NCBI GenBank assembly: GCA_003024985.2
Contig: PXIH01S0003853.1
Source: Euperipatoides rowelli
Taxonomy: Eukaryota > Onychophora > Udeonychophora > Euonychophora > Peripatopsidae
DNA length: 15,949 nt
Reading direction: 5' to 3' (one strand)
A program made the translations under genes and the position numbers. The notes below the pieces were generated by a model. The model was not told the DNA's origin. It did not search any database and worked only from the letters and a program-made list of their open reading frames with translations. This document shows, piece by piece, positions 1 to 10,392 of the stretch; within the stretch, counting starts at the first letter, position 1; each line of letters starts with the position of its first letter.

Positions 1-416
1 TTATTATTATTGTTTGTTATAATTTATGCAATTTAGTGAATACCTCATTTATTAGTATTGCCATATTTTGTCTTATATTTGGATATTCTAAGAAAAAAAA
101 GTCAATTCAATTATTCATATAATATTCCATTAAATAAAAATCAAAGAAATTCCGATTTCATTTATTTTTAAACCTATCAAGTTTTCTTATCGTTTTTTTC
201 GTTTTTTTTTTATGAAGTTATGTTCATTTCATTTTTTTATCGTTTAGTAATTTTTAAATGAATGTCTTCAAAAAAGTTTTATTTTTGCCATTCTGAACAT
301 CCATTAAGGCGCGTGAATAATAAGGGGATATGGTAAGCTAGGCCTTCTCTTGGCTAGCTGAAAAATAAGTCTTAGCATATAAAGGTTTGGGTCCTCTTTG
401 AAGCTTTCCTGTCGAC

Positions 417-438
417 TTTACCAGAATAATCTGGTAAA
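417..438. other. perfect 8-bp stem hairpin
   Basis: TTTACCAG (417-424) and CTGGTAAA (431-438) are perfect reverse complements around a 6-base loop (AATAAT). A second, imperfect inverted pair (GCTAG / GCTAGC) lies about 60 bases before it. No function is implied. Confidence 0.5.
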
Positions 439-2102
439 CAATAATTTTTTGTTAATATTTTTTGTGTCAGCCTGTTCCTGCAGAAATATATATTGGTAAG
501 TCGGTATGGTATTTGTCAGTCAGGATAATTTTTTATAATTAGTTAAACTGTTTGTTTTTATCCTTTTGGAGAATAGATCAGTAGATTAATTATAAAGGCG
601 ATCTTTGCACCTTGGTTTATCTGAAAGCAATAACCTAGAGGTATAGTCTTACTAATTAACCTGTTCTCCTAAAGAAGATAGAGTAAGCAGATAATTGCAC
701 AGTGAAACCGCCATGTTTTTGTTTAACGGAAGGGAAATAGCAATCTAGTGCACTCTTGCTTATACTTAACAAAAGTAATTAGTACATAATCTCCCCCCCA
801 TACATAAATAAAGTGTATATCCAGTAATTTTTTTTCTTCCCCAATTTAAATATTCTATACTTTACTTAAGAGTATAATGCTTTATATCTTGTAATAAGGT
901 ATATTTTAGTGAGTATAGGATCATATTTTGTAACAAGCAAGATATCTTATCTTTACAATACAATTGTATTTCATATTAAAACAATTAGTAACAATATTAT
1001 ACACTATATTTTATTTAATGTAATTGTATTTAGTTACTATATTTTTCATTATGAATAATAGTTAAAACTATTAGAAATAGTTCAAGAGGATTAGTAAGTG
1101 TATAAGCAAAGGTCTGAAATGGCGTCCTAGATTAATAAAACAAAGAGGTTTGTTTATATAATATACATTTGAAGCCAAGCTTTATTGACTGTCAGTAAAT
1201 TTAATTACAATTCTAATAATGAAGGGTTGGATCTCAGGTTTCTCAAGATGTTTCTTAAATAAAAATGGGCAGCCATTTCAGACATCAAAATACAATGGTC
1301 CTCAGCACAAAAAAATCCATTTTTTTAATTTTTTTATTTTATTTCTTTCTAAAAATTTTTTTTCAAGAAAAAAATCCTAATAATTATGCAATGAAATTAT
1401 TGTTAGTTTTATACTATTTCCCATTTTATTAATTATTTCATAAATGATGAAAATCCCCGAAACAAAACTGATCGCGAAAGACCATTGCATTATGAAAATG
1501 TTAGTGAACATTAAAGACAATTGTGCCATCTATTGAATAGATGTGGGAAACAAAGCCTGAGAAAGGTTAGTGGCAAAAGCTTCATGCAATCAGAATGGAC
1601 CAGACTTAAGGCAGCAGTAAAACACAGCTAGGAAACATGGTGGAAATCTGAAATCCTCCCTTGAACAGGTATTTAGTTATTGAAACATAAATTATTTACA
1701 TTACAATGAAATAAATTCACCATAGCCACAAATACTGTATGATGGAAGACATTCCAAATATATCAAACAGATAAATTGTCAGCCAAAATATATACCTATA
1801 AAATATATAGCAACAAACTAATATGAGTTATTTTAGTATTTTTAAAAAAATAGATCACCAAAGAACCATGGAGTTGAAAATGTACAATATGAGTTATCAT
1901 CCACCCTCACCTAGGATGTTTAAAATAAATGCTTAAGCAAGGTTTGTCAAAGACCACTTGATCACTGTGAACGAGATATATTAAATTTAATAACTAGGTG
2001 GCCTAGATATAAAATCATATCAGAACATTTTGTGGAAAACATATAGTAGAATACTAGCTATACTGAATGGTGCTAGTATTGTAACTCAGTAGATGATTTT
2101 AT

Positions 2103-2155
2103 CTCCCCCCCCCTAGTGATAATTTTTAATGATATTTGTAAAGACTAGGGGGAGG
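2103..2155. repeat. C9 tract in an inverted repeat
   Basis: A run of nine C followed by TAGT (2105-2117) is matched by ACTAGGGGGAG (2145-2155), so the strand can fold into a stem of about 11 pairs with slippage at the C tract. The spacer is A/T-rich. Confidence 0.5.
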
Positions 2156-2778
2156 TCCTTCTATCTCCAATACCTTATTATACCATACCATGTTTTAAAT
2201 AATTTTATACATTTTGGGACAAAATAAATGAAATGAAGGGCTAAGAAGCCATTTGATAGCAGAATAATCCACTCTTCAGTTTTGTTTAATATTAATTATA
2301 ATTTTGTGTAACTCACATCCATTAAACAAACTAGAAGCTTCATTTTTTTTTTTTTTTTTGTAATTAAAGAATTATATTACACAGTATAATGATCATAATC
2401 AATACCAACTAATTTTATCGAATGCAATCTTAGATAATTAAATTTCACAGTGATCAAATGATTACCTCATTCTAAATATGTTACGAACGGTAAGGAATAA
2501 ATCCATTATTTTAAAAATTAAATTAATAAAAAAGTCAAAAAATTGTTAGTGTTATAAAAATATTGGGTTTTAAAAAATGCAAATGGCTAAATAATTACAG
2601 CAAGTTGATAATTCTGCCATGGTTCTAAAGATAAACTATGTGAACAAACAATCTGGTCCCATTCCATTCCATCAACTGTACATTTTATATTTCACAATTT
2701 GTTTTTTTTTTTTCTATACAAGGCAAGATGAAAAAAAATCCACCTAGTTGAATCATTCACCATCATACTATTCTCTTA

Positions 2779-2806
2779 TTTTTTTTTTTTTTTTTGGGGG
2801 GGGGGG
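2779..2806. repeat. T17-G11 compound homopolymer
   Basis: Seventeen T (2779-2795) run directly into eleven G (2796-2806). Length is prone to replication and sequencing slippage. A similar junction of G or C runs with A/T runs occurs at 7903 and 12251. Confidence 0.9.
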
Positions 2807-3605
2807 CTTTAAAACAAATAAATCAGATTAATTCCTTTTAAACTAAAATTTAACAAAAACTAAATATATTTATTAGAATTTAAAAAAATACTGATTTGTT
2901 TTTAAATTTTCTTAGTATGGAAATTATACACCGAAAATAAAAAAAAAAAGGACATGACTGCCAAATATGTTTTTTTAAGAAAATATCAAAATAAAATTTG
3001 ATTACATTTATGCATTCTTTCTATCATTCTTCTCATATTTTACAATGACAAATAGAACATTATTCAAAAATAACTGAATTTAATTGGTTTCTATCAAAGC
3101 CACGATGGAATTATTGAATAATGAGATGAGCGACTAACACTGTTGCTATAAAAGACTTAATGAACTAAGGCACAGCACAGTGCAAAGTGCGTAAGAGACA
3201 TCTGGTGTGCTATGAGACATTCAGCAAATTAGAAACAATGCTTACTATTCAAAGTTTATTTTGTTTTTTTGGTAACCTATTTTTTTTTAAATTACAGCAC
3301 CAAGTAATAAAATACTATTATACAAAGAATAATAAAATAAACTACACAAAATATTTGCCAAAAAACACAAAACTTAATTCTACGTGAATTACTTCACATA
3401 GTAAACATTGTTAATAAATCCCTGAAAGGATGTCCCAATGAGATTACCAAACCATTGTGTGTAGAATTCACCCGCTTTAGAAGTTATCTTGAATTTTTTT
3501 TTTTTTTTGGTCTGGTAATGCTTAGAACAGGAAATAGGGAAGACACTAATTTCTTTAGATGATACGTTTTCTAAGATGTGGTTTTTTAGAAGTATCGGAA
3601 TTCAC

Positions 3606-3702
3606 CTTTCTTGCCTTGCCGTGGAGCACCAAGATTTGATGATGGTGCTGGTGGAGACGGTGTTGCAGGAGGGTAGTATCCCCGTTCACTTCGTGAAGAC
3701 TC
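3606..3702 (-). CDS. EPS8: EPS8 exon F: proline-rich segment after SH3
   Basis: The acceptor AACTTTTAG is followed in phase 0 by codons for ESSRSERGYYPPATPSPPAP, SSNLGAPRQGKK. A Pro/Ser-rich stretch after the SH3 domain is typical of EPS8. The likely donor is AAAG|GTGAAT (exon 97 bp, leaving in phase 1). If this donor is not used, the frame adds GEFRYF and stops at TAA 3588-3586, which would give a short isoform lacking the C-terminal actin-binding domain. Base composition is visibly less AT-rich than the flanks. The phase match to exon E supports assignment; no direct family motif is present. Confidence 0.8.
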
Positions 3703-5539
3703 CTAAAAGTTGAAATAAATTAAACAACATTAAACTAACATGCAAATTATTTGGAAGGGCTAAACAAAAAAAATAATGCAAAATTAAATAATAAAAAAAA
3801 TGGAATATGCTATCTCCTCACTCATAAATGTTTAATGAATTATTTCCAACAAATTCTGCAATGCAAAACCAATTGCAAATATTATTGATTTATTGAAATA
3901 TTCAAAATATATAATTTTACAAAAAATGATTAAAGTAAATCCTTAGCCCAATGCTGAATATAAGATTTATTATATGGTGATCTATAATCTAGAGAAAATA
4001 ATTATGACAGTGTGTGTGATTATATTGATCGATATAAGAACCAGGAACAAAATTTTTTTTACAAAGAATACTAGAATATTTAATCTCTTGATTGAATTGG
4101 AATGTTGATTTGTTATACCAGGTGATCTTTTGTTTTACTGAGAAATTGTGAAAGACACTTAAAAATGTTACTAACAAAAATAAATGTTACTTCAATTCCT
4201 CTATTTGCCTAAGGATGTTAATATTGGTTTACAACATGAAAATTATCATTATATTATTTTGCCTGTTATTACTGAAAGTGCTCTTTTCTATATTGTTCAA
4301 ATGCCAGGTTCTGACCCTTTGTTATAAATGAACCCGAATTTGGTGCACGATTCAATATTGGATCTAGTATGTATAATGAAGGATTTACTTACTGGCTCAA
4401 AGTCTTTTTAATTTATACTGCATGAACATTTACTTTTTTGATATTGTAATCATCATATTCACACGAGTACAATACCTGAAAACACTTTTGAGTTGAAACT
4501 CAAAGCACAGCAACACAAGTTACCTCTTTCAAAATTTCACCCTTCAATGTCACAACCGGATGAAACTTTTTCTTTTGGAATCCATATACTTCTAAGGCAT
4601 AGTTATTCTATTTATTTGGATTCACAAAGATTAGTTAGTGCTGGAGGAATCTACATTGATAATTAATGCCTCCTAATACATGCAGTATATCTAAAGTACT
4701 CCATATTTTGTGAACTTCAGGCTACCATATTACGAGCAGCCCGATTTGGATCTTAAAATTAGATGTTTTTTTTTTTTTTCAATATTAGATCATAATTCTA
4801 ATACCTAGAATAAATTTATGCTGGTTGACATGATTTTACAGAAGTGGTATTTTGAAAATACAATATAATTTACAACCTTATTTTGTCTACTTAAAAACGA
4901 TATTTTTCTGTTGTTGAGTAACTTTTTTTAAAATTCTTTTTTATTGCATTAATCTGAGAAAATATCTTATTTTAATTAATTCTTGTGCCCAGCAGATTCA
5001 TAACATGTTTGCCTAGCAAGCTTCACAGCTCCATTTAATCAAGAAACAGCTGTTCATGGTTAATGGTTGGGCTGTCAACAACATCTCAAGTTGGTTAATT
5101 TTGATCAATTAAAAAATGTTTTTTCTTAATTTCCCTGCAATAAATGCAGCTAATCAATTTGGCTATAATGTGATGGTTCCACATAAATAATTATCCCAGT
5201 TAGGCTATGCAGCAATTGGCTGGTTATGTATTTTTAAACTAATTTGATGTTTTGACTTCATACATGCTGTAGGCTACATGTAAATGTTGGATCTGGAAGA
5301 GTATTTTTATGAAGATGCTGAAAATAAATAATTCCAATGAGGTTTTTTTTTTAATATTGTTTCCAGCATTTTTTTTTTAATTTTTTCAGAATTAAATTAA
5401 TATGTGATTAATTGAAACAATAATTTACAAATTTCATTATTTAACCATCTGAGTCCTTTAATTTTTGCCTGTTGCATGTAAATTTCGTACATAATGCATA
5501 AATTATTACAAAGAAAAAAAAAAAAAAAACCCATCTTAC
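3703..5539. other. EPS8: intron between EPS8 exons E and F
   Basis: About 1.8 kb with GTAAGA at its 5' end (5539) and AACTTTTAG at its 3' end (3703), minus strand. Apart from the possible cassette exon at 4524-4607 it holds A/T runs, including T tracts near 4768 and 5342. The open frame at 3989-4177 (minus) shows no coding character. Confidence 0.8.
4524..4607 (-). CDS. possible 84-bp cassette exon between exons E and F
   Basis: A minus-strand open stretch of exactly 28 codons is flanked by AAATAG upstream and GAG|GTAACT downstream. It starts NNYALEVYGFQKKKFHPVV and ends GEILKE. The donor is good, the length is a multiple of three, and phase 0 at both ends lets it slot between exons E and F without a frame change. 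Against it, the acceptor lacks a clear pyrimidine tract and I recognise no similarity to EPS8. In such AT-rich sequence a 28-codon open stretch is not rare. Transcript data would decide. Confidence 0.3.
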
Positions 5540-5686
5540 TTGTTGATAATATTCCCTGCTTCGATATCCTGAACTTGGACCCACATCATCTTCTACTTGA
5601 ATAGGAGTTAAAATGGTGTTGGGCACATGGGCTACTTGACCTTTATAATTCCGACACTTCCACCATTTTCGACTGTCATCAATAAC
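5540..5686 (-). CDS. EPS8: EPS8 exon E: C-terminal half of the SH3 domain
   Basis: This 147-bp exon (49 codons, phase 0 in and out) follows TTTTTAG and ends at CAACAA|GTAAGA. It starts VIDDSRKWWKCRNYKGQVAH and continues VPNTILTPIQ. The tryptophan pair, the glycine and the VPNTIL strand match the end of the EPS8 SH3 domain (D..KQWWKV.N..G..G.VPNNIL in vertebrates). That SH3 domain is known for binding PxxDY-type ligands such as Abi1. The RT-loop half (ALYDF-like motif) must come from an upstream exon, which I could not find. Downstream residues (VEDDVGPSSGYRSREYYQQ) are linker. Confidence 0.94.
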
Positions 5687-6587
5687 CTAAAAATAAAACG
5701 ACCACCATAATAAATTCTAAAATCAAAGAATCAGCATACGGTATGTATTATGGCCTTTTCAAACATCAATAATGAGAATGTCCAGTATAAATTGCTTGCC
5801 GAAAACTGAGGGAAGTTTAATTTAAAAAATGTGCATGGAAAGATAAGATGCTGATGGCAGAAAATAATGTTTAATTAAGATTATAGATCTAAAAAGAATT
5901 TTGCCCAAATACATGACTTGATTTAAAAGGCTATGGAAGTAGCTCTAAATCACAATTTGCACTCTGTATAGTATAAGATTAAATAGTTTGTGCAATCAGA
6001 ATAGCCTATTATTTTTTTTTCTTAGCCATTTTGTTCAATACAATCAAATGGTATTATTTATTATATGTTTTTAAACATCTGGGTCATTATCTCTGCACAC
6101 ACAAAAAAAATTGTATTTAAACCATTCAACTATAATTGAAGTAAAAAAGAAATTGAGTTTAAAAATTATTTTTATTTTAAATAAAAGTTCAAACTTATCA
6201 CCATTATATGTTTATTTTGAGCACTATTGTTCAATAAAAACAAATAATTTTTGATGAAAAATACTTTAAAATTCTACTGAAAAGATAACTTTATAGTTTA
6301 AAGTCATCTTTACACTATATAATTGATTCTCCCATTTTGTAATACCTTAGCTTTCTGGATGTTTAATACCTGCCTAGATTATTCAAAGTGGCTTATGTTT
6401 ACAGAATTTGTCCTAGCTACATATGTCTGGATACTGTAGACATTTCCAAAAGTTACCTGAAAAATTTCTATCCACCAAAACAAAAATCTGAGAGAACCTA
6501 ATAATTTTATGATCCAAGTGCTTCCAAGCTCAATAATTTTCACCATGTGAAAGAGAAATTGGATGAATCAAATATTTTTTAATTCCC

Positions 6588-7690
6588 TCATACTTGTAAA
6601 ACACTTCCTTGCATCACTAAATGAGCACACAAGATACTGGTATAAATTGGACAGTTCAATGTCATTATCCCTTCCCATTCTTGTAAAATAATCCCATGCT
6701 TCACTAAATGAGCACACAAGATACTAGTATAACTTGGACAGCTCAATGTTCCTTCACATTCTTGTAAAACAATCCTGTGCTTCAATAAATGAGCACACAA
6801 TACTCTGGTATAAATTGAACAGATCAATGTCATTATCCCTTTCCATTCTTGTAAAATAATCCCATGCTTCACTAAATGAGCACACAAGATACTAGTACAA
6901 ATTGGACAGCTCAATGTTCCTTCACATTCTTGTAAAACAATCCCGTGCTTCACTAAATGAGCACACAAGATTCCGGTATAAATTGAACAGATCAATGTCA
7001 TTATCCCTTTCCATTCTTGTAAAATAATCCCATGCTTCACTAAATGAGCACACAAGATACTAGTATAAATTGGACAGCTCAATGTTCCTTCACATTCTTG
7101 TAAAACAATCGTGTGCTTCACTAAATGAGCACACAAGATTCTGGTATAAATTGAACAGATCAATGTCATTCTCCCTTGTTATTCTTGTAAAACAATCCTG
7201 TGCTTCACAAGATACTAGTATAAATTGGACATTCTCCCTACTCATTCTTATATAACACTTCCCAATTTCACTAAATGAGCACACCAATTTCACAAAATGA
7301 GCACACAATATATTGGAATAAAGTGGATGGCTTAATGTCATTCTCCCTACTTCTTGTATAACACTTCCCTATTTCACTAAATGAGCACACAATATATTGG
7401 CATAGTGGATGGCTCAATGTCATTCTCCCCACTTATTCTTACATAACACATCCCTACTTTACTAAATGAGCACACAAGATGGCATAAAGTAGATGGCTCA
7501 ATGTCATTCTCCCTACTTATTTTTATATAACTCTTCCTCACTTCACTTATTGAGTGCACAAAATACTGGCATAAAGTGGACAACTCAATGTCATTCTCCA
7601 TTCTTATTCTTGTATAACACTTCCCAGCTTCATTAAATGAGCATACACAAAATTGGCATAAATTGTCCAGCTCAATGGCTTTCTCACTTT
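6588..7690. repeat. minisatellite of 13 units, with a 168-bp dimeric higher-order repeat
   Basis: Taking the A of the (A)TTCTTGT-like start as reference, units begin at 6590, 6677, 6758, 6845, 6926, 7013, 7094, 7181, 7244, 7350, 7435, 7519 and 7606. Spacings are 87, 81, 87, 81, 87, 81, 87, then 63, 106, 85, 84, 87. The first part is therefore a strict alternation of two unit types differing by a 6-bp indel near GTCATTATCCC versus GTTCC, giving three exact 168-bp dimers (6677-7180). The core CACTAAATGAGCACACAA is shared by nearly all units. The right half (7181-7690) is more diverged. A minus-strand frame stays open at 6588-7169 only because 81 and 87 are multiples of three; the translation is a repeat of ILCAHLVKHGI-like text with no known domain, so I do not call a gene. 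Confidence 0.93.
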
Positions 7691-7902
7691 TCAATTAGAT
7701 ATTTTTTCAGTTTTCATTTTAGAGTTCTTAAATGACCATGATTTTAGCACTTTGAAACTTTTTCTCAGACAGCTCTAACAAGATTTGTACAAAGCTTAAT
7801 CATGACTTTGATATACAAATGATATTGATGTATGGTCTTACAAAGTTGTAATTTTTCTTGCACTCAATTATGTAGCAAAAAATATTAAGTGAGAATAAAG
7901 GA

Positions 7903-7923
7903 GGGGGGGGGGGGGGGAGGGAG
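7903..7923. repeat. G15 tract followed by AGGGAGGGAG-like purines
   Basis: Fifteen G (7903-7917) followed by A and short G runs. On paper the plus strand has four or more G triplets and could form a G-quadruplex. It is followed by T runs at about 7972-7986 and 8005-8013. Confidence 0.85.
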
Positions 7924-8435
7924 AGAATATTAATAAACATAAGCAGCATAGGACCAAGCAGTAGTTTTTCATTTTTTTTTTTTTTTGATTTTATCAAATT
8001 GATTTTTTTTTTTAAAAAAAAAAATTATCTTTATTGATTAGATTTCATTGGAAATGTGACAGCAATTACAGAAAGTGTCCACATGGCGAAGTCAAAATTA
8101 GTAATTTGGCTGCAATTAGAAATAATTGATAGAACTGATCAAAAAAGATTGACTTAAAGTATGATATTTAAAGACATTGCTAGCAAATGTCAACAGCACT
8201 TCAACTCGTCAATACAAATATTCCGACTTCAAATATGTATTCACTCAGCTAAATAAAATGTTCCATTAAAAGAATTGAATTCTCTTCACAAAAAAAAACT
8301 ATATTTCATTAAAGCTTATTCATATCTATAAAATCCTCAAGACACCAAGGAATTACTTACAGACAAGAAATAATTAAGATTAATACCCCATCCTTTCAAA
8401 ATATTGATATTCAGAAAAAGGCTTTGTTCCTAGAC

Positions 8436-8759
8436 CAGGGGTCTGCAACCTGCGACTCTTTCAGCAAATTTTGTGGCTCTTTGAAAATTGGCAGATTATT
8501 TTAATATATAAATTTCAAACAATGAACAAGTTTAATAAAAATGTTTTTTTTTGTGTGTGTGAAAGCCTTTGTTTGATTCAGCTCAGAACACCCGCATCAT
8601 GCATGTACTGTATATGTGCTGTACTGTTGTTTTGTGCGAGTTGGCGGGTGCAGCTCACGAGTTACTTATTATTTTCAGTTCTGTGGCTATTCCATGTTTC
8701 TGCTTTTTCATTTTTTTTTTGCAGATTTGGCTCTGTCACTGAAAGGTTGCCGACCCCTG
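8436..8759. mobile_element. 324-bp non-autonomous DNA transposon, hAT type (MITE)
   Basis: The ends are 16-bp terminal inverted repeats with one mismatch: CAGGGGTCTGCAACCT at 8436-8451 and the reverse complement of CAGGGGTCGGCAACCT at 8744-8759. Flanks TCCTAGAC (8428-8435) and GCCTAGGC (8760-8767) agree at 6 of 8 positions, consistent with a decayed 8-bp target duplication typical of hAT elements. CAGGGGTC-type ends are common in hAT families. There is no transposase: the 100-codon plus-strand frame over 8471-8773 lies inside the element, uses its terminal repeat as code and is not a gene. Autonomous partner unknown. Confidence 0.8.
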
Positions 8760-9415
8760 GCCTAGGCAAATAAAATAAGGTTGTGTTATCCCGCTCACAT
8801 CATGTCGGATATAAATTATTCCTTAGATTCCATCAACAAATTATATCAGCCATATGCTTAATTAAGAATAACTAAGGCCACATTTGGCATTACATTTATT
8901 TCAGCCATACCGCTAAATTATTCTCTGGGATATCTGCTAAACTAAGAAAAAAAAAGTCCACCATTAGCATTATTTAACATTTCTTTTTTAGTTTTAGTGT
9001 AATTATTTCTTTTACATGCTTAAAAAAATAAACTCCTTTAAACTAACTTCAAAAAATAGAAAATGTCATTACGAATATACACTCCTCAAAAATAAGAAAC
9101 AGCAAAAATGACAACCACCTTAAAATATACAGAAATAAAAAATAGTGACCCTACTGTGAAGGCTGGTCCTTGACAAGTGCAGTAAAACTTAGCATATTCT
9201 ACCAAAAAATTCAATATCCTAAGACACCTAGAGGCAAAATGACTTTTTTCTAGGCTGTTAACATACTTTTTTTCGACCTGTGTTCATGGATTTATATTAT
9301 AGCGAACAGCTCTCAAAGTAACTGCCTGAATTGATGATACTGAAAATGAATATAAGAATCAAAATATTGTAAACTTTAAATTTTATTTAAAAATATTAAA
9401 ATCTTTCAGAAAATG

Positions 9416-9432
9416 TTTTTTTTTTTTTTTTT
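9416..9432. repeat. T17 homopolymer
   Basis: An uninterrupted run of 17 T in an A/T-rich part of the intronic block. Confidence 0.9.
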
Positions 9433-9877
9433 ATAATGTGCAAAACTAATTTTCCATACACCGGTATATTAGTTTTATTTTAATCAGAAAAGTTTTAAAT
9501 TAATTGATCAAAATCTTGTATTGAGACTATTGATTGTCAAAAATAAAGCATCACCTAAGAAGTAGTCAACTTTGTAATGCTATGGTGAATGCATTATAAA
9601 ATGACTTACATTAATAAGAATGGACTTTTAATTTCTATACAAGATAAATTCAATTAATTTTTTCTCAGAGTCTAACAGTAAAAAAAATGCAATATTGTTT
9701 GCACATCTCTGCACTATAAATATTGTACAATGTGCTACATTTATATATATAATTGCAGTAGTTAGGCATATCAACTAACAGTCTCTACTGTTCCCCAAAC
9801 CCCACTCCCCATTTTAAGTACATTTTTATTGGAAAAATGAGATACAGCCAACACTTTTTAAAGCAAATTATATACTN

Positions 9878-9972
9878 TCAGCTGGCAAGAATGCAGGCTG
9901 CCATACGAGACATTCCGGGTTCGAATCCCGCCAGGGCATGGACGTTTGTGTTGTTTAAAAAAAAAAAAAAAA
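9878..9972 (+). mobile_element. 5'-truncated tRNA-derived SINE with poly(A) tail
   Basis: Starting just after the ambiguous base, TCAGCTGGCAAGAATGC resembles a tRNA D-arm. CGGG-TTCGAAT-CCCG (9916-9930) is a perfect T-arm with a canonical pol III B box, GGTTCGAATCC (9918-9928). The 3' part (CCAGGGCATGGACGTTTGTG) is a non-tRNA SINE body, followed by A16 (9957-9972). The first bases of the tRNA head and most of the A box are missing. It is not a functional tRNA: there is no acceptor stem and no clear anticodon arm. The B box followed by GGGCATGGACGTTTGTGTTG looks like SINEs I associate with snails, from memory only. Confidence 0.82.
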
Positions 9973-10116
9973 TTAACGTTTTTAAAAGCCTGAACATGAG
10001 AATAATAAACTGAACATCTTTTCTGGCATCATCACAAACTTAATAATAACCCCTTCAAACATTTCCAGTAGGTATTTGGACTGTTTTTATCATAATAATA
10101 ATGATTACAAGTTGCA

Positions 10117-10135
10117 TAATAATAATAATAATAAT
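10117..10135. repeat. (ATA)n microsatellite
   Basis: About six ATA/TAA units, preceded by a shorter ATAATAATA run near 10092. Confidence 0.85.
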
Positions 10136-10392
10136 GTTATTATGCTAATCTAATGTTTATTTTTTTTTTATTTTACTCCTATCATTGGTTTTTTAACCAC
10201 TGCTGGTTTCATGACTGATTTTAAATTTGCAAAACATTCTTTTGATATTAGAACTTTACTGATGTTTTAGTTCTGTTTGGTCATTGATTCTAACTATTGA
10301 CTTTAGCTAAATTTGATGATGTTTTTGAAAAATGTCATATTATGATAATTTAGAACATAGTGATGCATTTATTCTGATTAAAATTCCAGAAG

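Larger units (their letters stand above)
1..3585. other. non-coding stretch with homopolymers and small hairpins
   Basis: No exon with convincing coding character was found on either strand. The stretch is either an intron leading to the C-terminal EPS8 exons or 3' flanking DNA. It holds an 8-bp-stem hairpin (417-438), a C9 tract in an inverted repeat (2103-2155), a T17-G11 tract (2779-2806) and many A/T runs. A somewhat less AT-rich block at about 300-760 and another at about 1490-1670 look like old repeat remnants, but I cannot name a family. The short open frame at 3187-3387 is A/T-driven and has no coding character. Confidence 0.6.

Noticed and set aside
586-620. Possible terminal exon on the minus strand after a strong acceptor (TTGCTTTCAG), phase-compatible with exon F, ending at TAA 588-586
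   Set aside because: It codes only about a dozen residues with no family similarity; short phase-compatible stretches are common by chance here.
6588-7690. CRISPR-like array
   Set aside because: The units are contiguous 81-87-bp repeats without unique spacers, in a eukaryotic intron.
7800-7997. 65-codon minus-strand open frame with a proline run
   Set aside because: The prolines are the reverse of the G15 tract, and the rest is A/T-driven low complexity.
8070-8109. 40-bp minus-strand candidate exon (acceptor TTGCAG, donor TCT|GTAATT) coding QITNFDFAMWTLS
   Set aside because: The FDF resembles an SH3 ALYDF motif only superficially; there is no ELS or GD motif after it and the length is wrong.
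8471-8773. 100-codon plus-strand open frame
   Set aside because: It lies across a hAT-type MITE and runs through its terminal inverted repeat; no protein family is recognisable.
8911-8941. 31-bp minus-strand candidate for the missing exon, with a long T-tract acceptor (CTTAG), phase 2 in and phase 0 out, donor GCG|GTATGG
   Set aside because: It codes only S-LADIPENNLA, with no SH3 RT-loop motif, and is too short for the missing half. A second chance candidate with fitting phases (8070-8109) shows how easily such matches arise.
9078-9130. Tc1/mariner-like terminal repeat (ACACTCCTCAAAAATAAG)
   Set aside because: It resembles some mariner-type ends from memory, but no matching inverted copy or transposase relic was found in the window.
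9878-9950. Functional tRNA gene
   Set aside because: Only the T-arm/B box is intact; the acceptor stem and 5' half of the D-arm are missing and a SINE body with poly(A) follows.
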